In this document: positions 43,868 through 57,050 of the stretch, one piece after another
How the letters are laid out: each line of letters begins with the position of its first letter
Position numbering within the stretch: the first letter of the stretch is position 1
Assembly (NCBI GenBank): GCA_004009845.1
Contig: RMBW01000002.1
Span: forward strand, 62,001-126,000
Direction of reading: 5' to 3'
From: Davidsoniella eucalypti
Taxonomy: Eukaryota; Ascomycota; Sordariomycetes; Microascales; Ceratocystidaceae
Length of the DNA: 64,000 nt
Position numbers and translations under genes: made by a program
Notes under the pieces: model-generated
The model's database searches: none
What the model was told of the DNA's origin: nothing
What the model saw: the letters and a program-made list of their open reading frames with translations, nothing else

Positions 43868-46800
43868 AGATTCCGCCTAGAAGATCGAATAGCGAAAGAA
43901 GGGAGAGTATGTATATAGAGTAGCGTTGTTTGCTGCGAGCCCGCTAAGAGGCAGTCAGTTGCTAAAAGTAGCTGGCAGCAGTAGACCCGGCTAATGGATG
44001 AATTGAATATGCGATAGATATCTGGGGGCTCTAAATGTGGAAAGTAATTGTCGGAAAATAGCCGTCGAGTCCTGTTATAAAGGCATGGGATATAGTTGTA
44101 GAATATTTTGTGCTAGCGATAGTCGTCGTGATAGTGAGTTCGTGGTAACAGTGGTTTTAGTAGGCAGGCAGGCCAATTGGGGGCGGATGGTGGGTTGATG
44201 GTGGGTTGTAGGAAATAAAGTTAGCCGTAGAAAAGTGAGGTGGAGAGATGCTACCACAGAAGCGAGGGCTTCTAGTAGTTAAGTGTCCAGGTTCGTGTTT
44301 CGGTGATCGTCGTCGAATCCTGAAATTGAAGTTGTCCAGTGGACGGACTGCAAAGTGATGTAACAGGTGCCAGGATAAGCAGCCCACGCCAGCGCCGAAG
44401 CAGAAGTGTATTCTCCGTTACTGTTTCCGTTGCTGGTAGCAGTACAGCAGGTACAACTAAGCTAGCTAGCTAGGAGCTAGTTCAGGACAGACAGAAACAG
44501 GCTGTCGAGTCGATGAAGCGAGAGTATCGAGAAGCACGGCCGTACAACTATAGTTGCCGCAATCAGTTATACTAGTGACTGTTATTGTTCCATAGAACTG
44601 TGACACTGTCTAGCGGGCTGGGATCGGTACAAGTGGCCAGTGTCAATGGAATTATATCGACCTCTCAGAAGCAGAAAGTAGCCGGGCAGTCATACGCTAC
44701 TTCTGTTAGTGTAGAATAGAGAGAGTGCTAATGCCGTTGTTGGTGGGGTTAGCGTTCATTAAACAAAATAAGCGTGAATTCTGCAGATACAGGCAGTTGA
44801 AGAGCCCAAAAATAAACAAAAAGACAGAGCAAAAGCAAGTGCGAAGGTTCCAAGCAAGAATCCTGCGGCGTAGCTTCGATAAACAAGAAGTCGGGCGATG
44901 ATGATGGCAGATGGCAGAGATGAAAACGGCAATGCCGTGCCAAATATTAAATATTGAAAAAAACCAAGCAAACGTAAGTGGGTGAGGAGATGCAGATGCT
45001 CGTAATTGCCAAGCCAAAGAGACGTAAACGAGAAGTTTCTAAGATAAATACTGCTATTGCGCTGCTAGGGCATGCGTACCGAGCAGCCAGGGAATGATAA
45101 CGCCACACTTCACAATTCTTTATCTTTGCAGAAAGAAGTACTAAACGGGAAGAAGTTACCAGATCAACATGCACAAAATGATGCAGGAACATATCTTCTA
45201 CGCGTTCACCAAAACCAGCACCAAAGATGATTACTTCTTTTTTCTTCCCCTACCAGGTCAAATAAAAGCCAAGGAAAAAAGACTGTGTGTGAAACGCATT
45301 TTTAGAACAGGCACAGTGCCAAGATAGAATGTAAGATCGAAATGCTCCGCAGTTGGTTGTTACTCTACTCTGTCTCAACCGTGGATCGATAGATTGGCGA
45401 CAGGCCGGTGATAAAAATAGGAATTGAATCTAATTTGGCAGGTCATTCGGCTTTTCGATGAGAGTGTCTACACATCATACGCATACAGTTAAAAACTATA
45501 GAGAAGATATCTAAAATCAATGGCAAAAGAAGACGAACGTTATGTCCAGATCGAAGCCATGTTTGTTCTTCTTCTTGCTCCTGTCGACCCTATAAGCCCT
45601 GCGATCTAGGGGTCGTAGCAAGGCCTAGTTGTGCACATACTTAGTAGAAACAAGACTGAGCCTTTGAAATCTCTACCTGTTCCTCTCCGCTCATCTACCC
45701 TGTCATATACTCGCAAGGGTCGATCTGGCTTGGGTCATTACGCGACACCAAGGACAATATACATACATATAAGCTGTATACGAAAAGAAGGCAGAGATAA
45801 TCGGGCCATGTACGATACAGAAAGCAGGGCCTTTTCCTCTAGTGCCTCGAGGAAAGTTTCTCAAAGTGTATAGGCCAAAGTATATATACAAACATACATA
45901 TGTACAAGCTATCCCAAAGGCTAGAACGTGCACTGCCAGCATACTGAGAAAACAACCCGATAAAGTGAAGCTACAGAGCCTAGAACCAAGCGTGTTCTAC
46001 ATATGAAATGGGCGTTGTTGGCGGCCTCGTCGAGTGTCTGACCACAGCCAACATCCCATTGCCTAACCTTTTCGCATCTGCCTGTTCTATATCTCCTCTC
46101 ATGCGTTGTCTGCATAGTTTTCTCCTTTGTGTCCACTATATATATACATTTTGTATACTTTGCGCTGGTACTAACAATAATCGAGTTTAGCTCGCTCTCG
46201 CAAACAAATATTCTTCCCGGCTTGTTGACGTGTTCTCATTAATCTTGGGACTAGTCTTCGATGATATCGATGATAGCGTGAGATACTACCGCTATTCCTA
46301 TCAAGCTTAATTTGATAATTTAACTATGATGCCATTCTTAGAAACATATGTACGTATCAACGATTTGTGCAGGGTTATCAATGCTGAAGATGCTGGTTTC
46401 CCCTCCACCCTTGCGTCTAAAGAACAGACAAAGACTATATCTGTACATATGTATGAAGGATTTTGTTGCTCCATGGATTAGCTTTGCCCAGTAATACAAC
46501 ATGATGCTCCCATGTACATACTTACCTACGTACACACTATCCATAGTCTAGTCGATTTCATCATGTGTTTGTCCAAGTATGCCGCTAGCTATTGTTTACA
46601 TTCTTCCTTTGCATTTCAGGAGTCACCCAATGTTGCTAGTGTAGATCAATTCCATTCTTACACTTTGTTCTTTCGCTTCGGTATTGCGATGACAGCTCCG
46701 ACTCCAAGTGTAGCAAAGATAGGGATTATAGCCCGTAAACCCCGTATATCACAGACACGTCAAAGCCATTCTGATATTGTATGAGGCAGAACAGAGTTGG

Positions 46801-48122
46801 TGTGTATTGCAGGCTGTCTTTGTATGGTAATGGGCCGTGCACGGTCTAATGTAACCGACTGGAGTAAAGTTGAGATGCCACGGGTTTAGCAAATTGAATA
46901 TTACAGTAGCATGTGTGCACTCGATCAGCACAAGTGAAACTCTATAACTAGTCGGGAGTTAGCGTTCTGACACATACATATACATATGCCTAGGGGCATA
47001 TAGAAGTAACATAACTGACTAGTTATACTACTTGATTTGTATAAATTTCGAAGTTGAGCTAACATCTCTATTCTGACTGAATATATCTTGATGTTTATCA
47101 TGAGCCTTTTTGAGTGTGAAAAAGTATTTCTTTACTACATCTCTACAACTTTTACAATCTTGACTTAGGATTGAGATTTTAAACTCCGACTAAACGATAG
47201 GTTGAACTATTGGTCATGATATAAACAGTGCTGCTAAGGTTATATAAGCAATAGTGCATGAGATCTAGATTAGGAACATGAAGATGAACATAACAATATA
47301 TGCTGAAATACATAAAAATGGCCGCCTAAGAAAATTGAAACGAGTGACTGTGGATATTTAACCTTACGCTTATGCCAAGCCCGGAAATAGCTCGTTCAAC
47401 AACTAATTGGACGGGAAGTGATATTCTACAGGACAGTCAATCCTGCTGCCTGCTTGACAGCTTTGCCAAAGATATCAGTAGGGAGCTTGTAAATCACTTC
47501 GACAAACACGAACTTGATAGGTTTCCAGACGGCAAAACGGCCATTGAGCAATATAGCTTCGGACAAACCGGATCAGTCGATCTAATTGAATGACAGCCTG
47601 TTGGATAGTACAGGCTACCCAAGCTTTGACTAGGGACGCATGGAGGCTCGGGCGTCGGGAAACGGCTCGCTTTGTTTATCGTCCTCGGCAAATATAAACC
47701 GGCCAAATTATCATGGTTATAAGTAAATAAGATGAACGGCAAGCCGAACCCGATAGCTAGTTCAGGATCCAAGCCACGTCTACAAGGTACCTGCGCCACA
47801 CATCATTGGAAAGACATGGTGCGCCACAGTTTCTGGAACAACACTTACTAAATTGGGCCTAGCTTCTTGGATAGCTTCCAGACAGTGGGGCCAGCTAGCT
47901 TCTTTTCTTGCAGTAAGCACAGAAAGCAGTAATTGCTATGTGGGCCTTTTCGATGCTGCTTTGGCAGTTACTACTGCTGAAACCGCAACAAACGCCTTGA
48001 TCGCAGTCACCTTACAAAACAGTGGCTTTTATCACGAGCTTCGATATATCGCGACAGCCTCTGGAGACTCACCAACACAATCAAGATTCGCATCCTAGAC
48101 TACAATTGCCCTACCCAACGTC
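43868..48122. other. Gene-poor region, 4.3 kb
   Basis: No supported protein gene. The first 0.9 kb is probably promoter and leader of the minus-strand gene before it. A GCTAGCTAGCTAGG tract lies near 44462. Open frames at 44706-45192, 45631, 46512 and 47372-48098 are short, lack motifs and do not join by good splice signals. An undetected noncoding RNA is possible. Confidence 0.5.
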
Positions 48123-50255
48123 ATGGCCGATCAGCAACAACCCGCTGCCGCGCCGGCGGAAGAGGGTGGCGTAAGTCGAGCCATCGCCGAGCCATAACAA
48201 ACGTGGTATCTGGCATCTAGCCGCATATATCGCGAACAGAAGAGCTAACTATCCCGTTGCAATGGCTGTGCTTTTTTAGATGTCTAATATGCAGCGTATC
48301 ATACTGGGCAGTGCTCTATACTTTGCCATGAGCAGTGCCGTCAACATGTTCCTCAAGCCTAAGGCCAACGTTGAGGTTAAGGACGCCGAGGGGCGCATCA
48401 TCAGTACTGGGAGCGCGGATATACCGGCATACCAGTTCCGTCCGGACCACCTGAACGAAGGCGCACAGAGAGCGCTGATTCCGCGTACGGTTGCTCCGAT
48501 CTGGGCTTCCGATAGCGAGTTAGACCTAGTGATTGTCATGTCTCCATCGTCCACTCGCGCTCCGCTTGACAAGACACCACCCGAGTATGTTGTGCTGAAC
48601 GAGACCGGCTTCCGCCTTTCCGACAATGACGACCGTCGCGTTATCGACGCTGAGTTTCCCGTTCATCCCCAGTCGCAAAAGAACGGCACTATCTGGGGAC
48701 ACTTCTTTGTTGGCCTAACCGGCTCGGAGATCGACCCGTCCAAGCCCGAATTCAGCCACGAGACCGCCTACCACTTCACGTACCCTATCACCCAGTATCT
48801 GCCCAAGAGGCGCGAGTTCAAGAAGCGCAGTCTCCTGGATGACGTGCCGCCTACGCCCGAGGAGCTCCTAGAGGAAGAAGAATTGCGCAAGCTTGGCCCT
48901 ATCATTGCCCCGTACTACCACCAGAACATCTCGTTCGAGTTTGTTCCCGATCTCGGCGTTATGGACTACCAGAACGCTCACTGGACCGTTCGTTCGTTCA
49001 CTGTTCTAGAGTCTTCCGGTGCCCGCGACGCCTCTGGCCAAAACAGCTGGTACTGTAAGTCGACCCACACCTTACCGGAAAGCCATGTCCAATACTAAAT
49101 AGCCATCACTGTATAGATCCCGTTCTTTTCGTCAACCAGTTCTGGCAGCTTATCGAGCACATGACTATTGTTAACGAGACTGTTACTACTCTTCCTATCC
49201 ACATTAACCTAAACAACATCGCCTCCTGGAAGTTCAAGACTATCGCCTCCGTCGAGATCAGCAACAAGGACACTCTTCGCAAGGCGGCATGGGGACAGAC
49301 TGCCCCCGGTGGTGGTGATGGTACTGAAATCGAGATGATCAAGAACGTTCTTCTCGACACTAACCCAATTCTTCTGGCTATCACTGTTTTTGCCTCTGTT
49401 GCCCATATGATTCTAGAGACTCTTGCCTTTGGCTCTGATATTGCCCACTACCGCAAGAAGAAGGACAATGTTGGTATCTCAGTGCGCTCTATTTTGGCCA
49501 ATGTCTTCATGCAGGCCGTTATCTTGCTGTACCTGATTGATAACTCACACAACACGAGCTGGATGATTCTGGGCTCTCAGGCTATTGGTATCCTTATTGA
49601 ACTGTGGAAGATCACCACCATTGTCAACATTGTTATTCAACCCAGTGGACCCGGCTCGATTCTACCGTACAAAATCGCATTCGAGGACAAGAACAAGCTT
49701 AGCGAGACCGAAGAAAAGACCAAGGAGTACGACCAAATCGCCTTCAAGTACATGTACCTGGCTGGTGTGCCTCTGCTCATCGCTTATGCTATCTACTCTC
49801 TAATCTACGATAGCCACAAGTCGTGGTACTCATACATCATCGCTACACTTGTTGGCTCTGTCTACGCCTACGGTTTCCTACTAATGGTTCCTAGCTTGTA
49901 CATCAACTACCGCCTAAAGAGTATAGCCCACATGCCTGGTAAGGCCATGATGTACAAGTTCCTCAACACCTTCATCGATGATCTCTTCGCTTTCACCATT
50001 AAGATGCCCATTCTTCACCGTCTTGCTACTTTCAGAGACGACATCATCTTCTTCATCTACATTTATCAGCGCTGGGCTTACCGTATTGACTACACCCGTG
50101 TCAACGAGTTCGGCCAGGGTGGCGATGACGATGATGAGGAGCCCGCTGCTGTGACGGAGAAGAAGCAGGAGGCTCTTCCTGAGGCTGTCGTTGATAGCGA
50201 TAAGGCTACCAAGGCCACGGGCTCATCTCAAGCTGCTGCCAAGAAGCGGAAGTGA
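48123..50255 (+). CDS. CLPTM1 family multi-span ER membrane protein
   Basis: Three exons: 48123-48170, 48280-49054 and 49117-50255, giving 653 residues. After a short Ala/Gln/Glu N-terminus, a first hydrophobic segment is IILGSALYFAMSSAVNMFL. A large lumenal domain follows with WGHFFVGLTGSEIDPSK and SFEFVPDLGVMDYQN. The conserved block PIHINLNNIASWKFKTIASV precedes a cluster of membrane spans (LLAITVFASVAHMILETLAF, VGSVYAYGFLLMVPSLYINY). Then comes DDLFAFTIKMPILHRLATFR and an acidic then Lys-rich tail (KKRK). The human members, CLPTM1 and CLPTM1L, work in the ER on receptor assembly and lipid scrambling. The fungal role is inferred only by family. Confidence 0.93.
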
Positions 50256-50496
50256 ATGTCTAGTCGCGATGTTTGTCATCTTTGAAATAGCATTGAAGTA
50301 GAGGAACATCAGGCTATAACGGCTTGATGCTACTGACAGCATATGTAATGATAGTCACCATTGCTACTACAGTATATTTTCCTTACATGTACAACTTATA
50401 TAGACTTAAAAAATAGCATAGTATTTCATCACACTTGAACCAGTAAACTCTTTATGTGTCACGATCGATCTTCTATCTCATCTCTTTTGAGGACAT

Positions 50497-51974
50497 TTAC
50501 AGCCCAAATTTGCGTGGATCGAAGTCTTCCGGGAACTTAGTCGTCTTCACTTTATGATCAAAGATATACTCAGTCAAGATGCTTGCCGTCGCTGGTCCGT
50601 TTTGGATTCCCCAGCACGAATGGCCTGCTGCAACGTACAGACCCTTTGTGCTTGTTGGTCCAATCAACGGCATTGGCTCGCCATCTTCCTGCGAGTGAAG
50701 CGGCAGATAACAAGCTTGCTTAATCTTGATGGGGGCATCGCGGATTGGCGGTGAGATCAGGCTCAAGTATTCTGTGAGGTCGTCGCAGGAGTTCTCGTCA
50801 CACTTGACCTGATCAGCAAAATCGGGCAGAGGGACATCAGAATCGGTTCCGCCTAGTTTATACTAGTTAGTACCATATGTAATCGAAACGAGAAAGAACA
50901 ATGGATGACCTACCACAGGCGTAAACTTCACCAAATGGTCGAGCGTACATCTCGGGATCTACTTTGGATGTTTGTTTCCAGTCCTTGCCTTTCGCAATAC
51001 GATGTTTCGGTTTCCACTTTGGCGGCAGCTTCACTTCTGTGAAGACGGCATACGGGGCGATATTTGCTTCGTACACCACACTGTGTGCTCTAGTACTCTC
51101 GATATCGGCCTTTGGTAGCAACTTGCTCGTCCACGGCCCAGCGGTCACGATTACTTCCGTTGCATCTGTGATGGTAGTCGTAGCACCGGTTCCGCGAATG
51201 CAATATTCGACTCCATTGGTACTGCTGTCGTTGGAGGAGTATAGAATTCTTGTCACTTCAGCGCCCGTGATGATCTCAGCGCCGGCTTCCGTTGCGAGTT
51301 CGGCCATACTTTCCGTGAAAAGTCGCGGGTGTACCTGTCCCGTGTTGCCTTCAATAGCATTCCACCCCAAAACTGTTTCAAGCTCGATGAAGTCTATGTC
51401 CTCGGGAAATTTGCATTCCGCCAGGCTCATCTTCGTAGCCTCGTTTGTCTTTGGGGGTTTCTTGGTCTCTTTCTTGCCAGTCGCAGAGCGCGTTCGTCCT
51501 TGTATGCCAGTTTCAGGGCCAGCCGTGTCTTGCTCAGCAGTGAGACAGCTAGATGCTATATCTTGTTGATCGACTTTAGAACTGGCTGCCTTTTGTTTAT
51601 CGAGCATGGCTTGGGTCACTTTGCCCTCAACGGAGCCACAATTTACACGGCGATATCCCCATCTCTCTTCACCGTTATAGCGGCTGGCTAGAATACCGTG
51701 GAGATTGAACGATATATCAGAAATGTTGGCCGGAAACGCCCAGTCCGCGAGAAGGCCGCCGGCTTTTCCAGATGCGCCTGCGGCTACATGAGAAGCTTCG
51801 ATGATGGTGATTGAGTGAAGTTTGCGGTTATAGAGTTCATGGTGTGTCAGGTAATATGCAGTCGTGCATCCCATGATCCCGCCACCTATCGAGTGCTGTC
51901 AGTTATACATATTGTACTGTGATGTAGATTTTGGACTTACCAACGATGACGATCTTTCTTTTAGAGTCACTCAT
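50497..51974 (-). CDS. FAD-dependent oxidoreductase, DAO superfamily (Tda3-like)
   Basis: Three exons: 51974-51941, 51885-50914 and 50852-50497, giving 453 residues. The FAD dinucleotide motif spans the first junction: KIVIVGGGIMGCTTAYYL. ITIIEASHVAAGASGKAGG supplies the acidic residue and the flavin loop. Later motifs are GQVHPRLFTESMAELATEAG and, near the end, GLYVAAGHSCWGIQNGPATA, the FAD-binding block of this fold. A Lys/Thr-rich insert sits near residues 110-150. The layout resembles yeast Tda3. Substrate unknown; oxidation of an amine or amino acid is usual for the family. A telobox lies 82 bp upstream of the start. Confidence 0.88.
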
Positions 51975-52055
51975 GATCCAGTTTTTGATGTGTTGATGAA
52001 GTCTCGCATGATGGTTTGATACAAGTTGGAGGTTGAATGAATGATATCATTACTT

Positions 52056-52063
52056 TTAGGGTT
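52056..52063 (-). promoter_or_regulatory. Telobox (TTAGGGTT on +) upstream of the FAD oxidoreductase
   Basis: Exact octamer 82 bp upstream of the minus-strand start at 51974; a second TAGGGTTT lies about 25 bp further out. Regulatory role inferred. Confidence 0.35.
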
Positions 52064-55000
52064 CAGAAAATGCGGAGATGTAGGGTTTATTGAACAAATG
52101 CTGACTACTAATAGTTAGCATGTACAATGATAAATAAATAAATAGCATGTACAACCGTAGTCCGTAGTAGTTATGTAGAACAATATTCTTACTGTCTTTA
52201 ATGTCTTTATGCTCGGGGGCTTTAATGGGTGATCAACACACAAAATATCCCTTCATGTAATACATATTATTGAAATCTACTACTTCGCTAGTTCTTGACA
52301 AAAGTGACACTCAATCAACAGTTTTTAGGAGAGTATTGTTATTATAAACTACTAGTATTAGGGTTTTAATAACCCTACATTTCAAAATGAGAAGTACCCG
52401 ATGATCACTTTCCAATGTTGGAATTCTCATTACACTGAAGTCCCAATGAGTGACATGAATATTTAGTGTATGACAATAAGTTTAAGAGCGCTAGGGGCTC
52501 GGTATAATTACTAGCGAGCATCGGTACGCAGGGCTTCTCAAGTTTCGTTGATGGAGTTCATATGGAGATGGACATGGGAAGAAGGGTTGACCGGCCCCCA
52601 ACAATAAATAAAATCAAATAACCTGCATTAGCACGGGAAGCAAAAACAACAAGCATGGCTGAGCTACATAAAGGAACAAAATAGGCTGTTTTGGAAAGCC
52701 TGGCCTAGGGCTAGACTAGACTGGGTCAAAGTCTTACGAGATGGAGTTTGGCTTGACTTGTTGGTTACTCCGAGCCGTCGGTTATGTATGTATACTTAGA
52801 TAGGACAAGCTATGGAACGGGACGTGCCATGAAACGAAAATTAGCGATTGAAAGAACAAGGTAGTATTAGTATTTAGCTAGTATCATCCTAGTACCTGGA
52901 CTGTTTGTAGTTGGTAGTAAAATGCTGGCAAAGATTTGGGTTTCATAGTCTAGTCAAGATCTCCATTTTGTCCAAGTCTGGTCTTGGGGAGTAGGGAAGG
53001 GAGCTGGTAAGCAACTAGGTTGGACCGACGAGGCGAGCTTAGAGATGGCAGGGCGGAAGTGAAGGCTTTTTTTGAAAATATTGTGACAGATAGTTGTATA
53101 CTCATATGTGGTATATGTCATTACTGTCGACGCCTACGCACGCAACGCACATACAAATTCCAAATAGTGTCTACCGGTGTTCCGTTGTACTGACTAGATC
53201 CAACACAAACGAACGTTGACATGCAATACAAGATGTAACAACACAAACTATGGACAGGATCACAGATAACTAAGCTGCCCAGAAAGACATGTATCATGCA
53301 AGCTGGCCAACTCGCGAGTATGGGTAACCTGCATATGTGGCTGTTTGCTTTGTGCCGGTATAACAATCACATGTATAAATATAACATTGTACATAAATGG
53401 GGCAACAGCTGAGACAATATTTCTAGATCACATCGATGATACCGGCTTATACGGAACTTACATGCAGCCCAGCCGCATTGCAACCTGGACTTGACTACTG
53501 AGACCCGACATACATAAAACAGAACTTATTCTATATGGTAGCGGTGAAGGCACATACATATATGACAACATATACAGGTACGTACGCCGCATACGTACAC
53601 TGCATTATGTAGCTATGGGCTACATCTACACAGAGCATCGTTTGCTAGTAGTTTAAGGAATGAGCTGGCATATCGTCAAACGTCTGGCTTTAAGACCGCG
53701 GATCTACTGTTAGGGTGATATCTGAGAAGCTTTGCATCAAACTTGCTCGGGAGTGATCCGAAAACAGGCTTCGTTCCGGTTTATAAAATGGTAAGATAAT
53801 AAGTGTTGCGGCTGAGAACCGAGCAGCCTGTAGGAATATAGGAGCACAGAACTCGAACATGTTTACGTATCGTAGTATACATGTAACTATAATATATTAT
53901 AAAAACCATCTTTTGAGTCTATTGTTAAGCAAAATCCGGGAAGCCGAAGACGAGCAGGGGAATGAAATCCGCTTCTGAATCTGCCTTACTAGCTTTTGGA
54001 TTATAGAAATTTTCATAGTTTTTTGTAATGCAATACGGGACTTTCCTTTTTTTTCCTAGTAGGCGGAGACGGAAGGTCTTGTTACACATCCGACCCTGGC
54101 AAGTATATAAGAAATGACTTGGAATCATCGTGAGATTCCTAAACGCCAAACGAGAAATCGATGCAACACATGTGCTCTATGAACTCGTTACGTACGTTAC
54201 CTAGAAGGCAAATACTATCTGTAATTCCATGAAAAGCAGCTTGTGCGCCTTGATTGGCAATCAATGGTATCATGTATAATTGCAAGGACTCGTTATCTGT
54301 CATGTACGGGCGTACTTTGACAAAGACGTATTCCATGTATACATATATCTGTATAGCATAGGTAACTATAGGTAGTTATACTATATATGCTGGTAAATAT
54401 TCCATAGTAAATTTGCCCTGTTTAGTCTCAGCACATACATCAAGAAGAAACAAACATGTTATATCTAGATACACACTTGCAGTCTGGGTGGTTGTACTAA
54501 TATTTGGCTAATTCCAAATAAACGCTATTTCAGGGCGCTGGTTTGTCTTTCCCTAGTTTTGTTTCTGCCCTCCTGTCTTTCGGTTGTAAGTATCCGAATG
54601 GAACAGGCCATGATGGAGCCTTCAATGGAGCCTTTGATGGAGTCCGGGTGGTACGTTGTTGGCAAATCTGTAGTGTCAATCGAGATATGGGCATCCAAGC
54701 AGACTTGATCTTTTCCAACTTGAAAATTTCAAGATTTTGGGTTGAATTCCGCCTTTCTCCCTCCTTTTACAATGTTGCTGGCAGTTTGAGTTTGTCCGCA
54801 CTGAGAGTTAAAAGCCCAGGCACTCGGGACAACTAGTGGCCCGGTTGCCAAGGCATACTACGATTTAGCACTGATTTTGGTATCAAGCTCAAAAGTTTAT
54901 CTAGTTCAAGCCCGTCAAACTACGAACCCTTGAGTGGGTAACGTCGTCAACGATATGATATATCCCTGAAAACATCGTTGGATGTTGCGTATCGCTATAG

Positions 55001-57024
55001 TAGTATACGAAAAGCAATAGGATAATAAAAGGCTCTTGGCTTTTCTTCTTCTTTCTTTCTACCGTAGTAAACTCGCATCAAAGAGATAAGTGGTGACGAA
55101 GTCCGTCTCGGGGTAGGAACTCTGTTTCTAGGTGTTATGGCGGAGGATGGAATGGCAAGGGAGAAGAGGGGGCAGAAACCACACCATTTTTGATCGTGGC
55201 CGAGAAGGGGCTATGTTGCATTAATACTAGTCATAGAAAGAGAGAACCCAAAAACAATAATAGCTAGAGTCACGATGACTAAGATATCATCCGTAGCATT
55301 GTAGATCTTGAGAATGAAACATATATCCGATCTTTAGAGGACCTCCTGCCGGTAATACAACGGAAGACGGGCTTGGAAGATAGAAAAAAGAATGCCGACT
55401 AGTTGGTTCTGGTTGATTTTGTTTGTTTGTCACTATAGGGCAATCAAGTCCGTGCGGCGAACCTAGCCCTGGAGCTTTTGTTATCTCAACTCTTTAGACC
55501 GAGGCTCGCGGTTCGTTCCATATGGACATATTGTCAACAATGGACTAGTAGTAGACATTAACAACTCGCGGTGATAACATTGGCCTTGATGTACATGTGT
55601 GTGTAGACTGGTAGCCTTGACCCTTTCCCCTATATTATGCCGTGTAGCATTGCGTTGTCTAAGATGTAGAAGCGAGACTCACTTCTGCGGCTTAGACACA
55701 TGATATTTGTCCGTCACATACTAGGTATGGAAAGAATTTGGAAGCATATGCAAGGTGGCTAGGAGGCAGCTCCAAGCCTTCTCGCTGTTATTGCTGCCTA
55801 TTGATACACCACTAGCCAACCCTACTGGAATTTATAAAGAACTGTGACGCTGACTGGCTGTGCCATATATCTGACAGGTCACAGACATTTCCATGCGATC
55901 TGTCAGCCTACATCTGTATGTAATGGAATAGTACAAATACATAGTTAGTACTGGCTAGATGTATATCGTATTACTAATCGTATTTGCAATGTTGTTAGTC
56001 GCTAGATGGTCTACCGCATCGGCATAACCAACGGACGTCGAGCTGTGGTGAACTGCAGCGATTCCAGATTGGGAGACAGCCTGTGTTTGGATGATGAGTG
56101 GCCAGAAAATTAGAACCAGGACCACGGACTATGGAAGGTTGCCTGATTTCCTCTGGTCATTTCTATTATTGAATATTTTCTCAAGGGATCGCTTCGAGGA
56201 CCGGGATGTAATTGGAATAACCCAGCCGGCCAACCGACGGCGTCCCGATGGAGCAAAAAGCCTCAATAAAGAAACAAGGAGTAGAATTTGTTTGAGTATT
56301 TTTCGTTTTTTTCTTGTGGATCGAGGTAGAGCAAGTGCGGTTTGTCTCTGATAATTTAGACGGCGATAACTGGAAGCGACGTCATTGCGTTTCCCAACAA
56401 CGAGACAAAACACAACAGTTTGCGGAGAAAAGAAAGAGAAGAGAAAAAAAGACAAGCTCGATATGAGATTTCTAGCCTGTTACAATCTATGGAGTAGGTG
56501 CCCAAGATTTTCGTGGCGGGATGGAATTACTCGATGTGTCGTGATTTGCATTTATAAGGCTCGCGGGAACGTTTGGTCGGTTTCATCAAAAGAAAAGAAA
56601 GCCAACAAGACACCAAAGCTATTTTACAATTATTTGGGCAATCGATGTAATTAGTTTCTATATTCTGTCGTTTTTGTCATCATTACAGGCATAATCTTCC
56701 CGTTTGTGCTTCCGTGAAATCGGATCTACGCCTTTATTTTCTGTTTTTTGCTCTCGTTTTTATAGTAAGGGAGGGACCCTGGAAGCTTTATCTGGTTATT
56801 GGCAGATCACATCACATTGACAGACTTAAGCGATCTTAACACTTTGTTGGTCTTGGTCTTGAGTTTGAAGGCGGAGACAGCAAATCAATAAAGCCCGTAG
56901 CCTTTGTTGGTATCACCGGCTTTGTATATAATAGGATATAATAGAATAGCCATAGCCCTAGCATGGCATACGGACGTAGGCGCAGGAGGGCCAAAGAAGA
57001 TCAAAGATAAAAAAGAAAAAGGAT

Positions 57025-57050
57025 ATTTGAGCACATTTGTGTGCTCAAAT
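57025..57050. repeat. Perfect 11-bp inverted repeat with 4-nt loop
   Basis: ATTTGAGCACA and its exact reverse complement TGTGCTCAAAT are separated by four bases, so a strong stem-loop can form in DNA or RNA. No gene is adjacent. Confidence 0.8.

Noticed and set aside
44706..45192. Hydrophobic minus-strand frames
   Set aside because: Several overlapping frames of similar length, no conserved pattern; probably chance.
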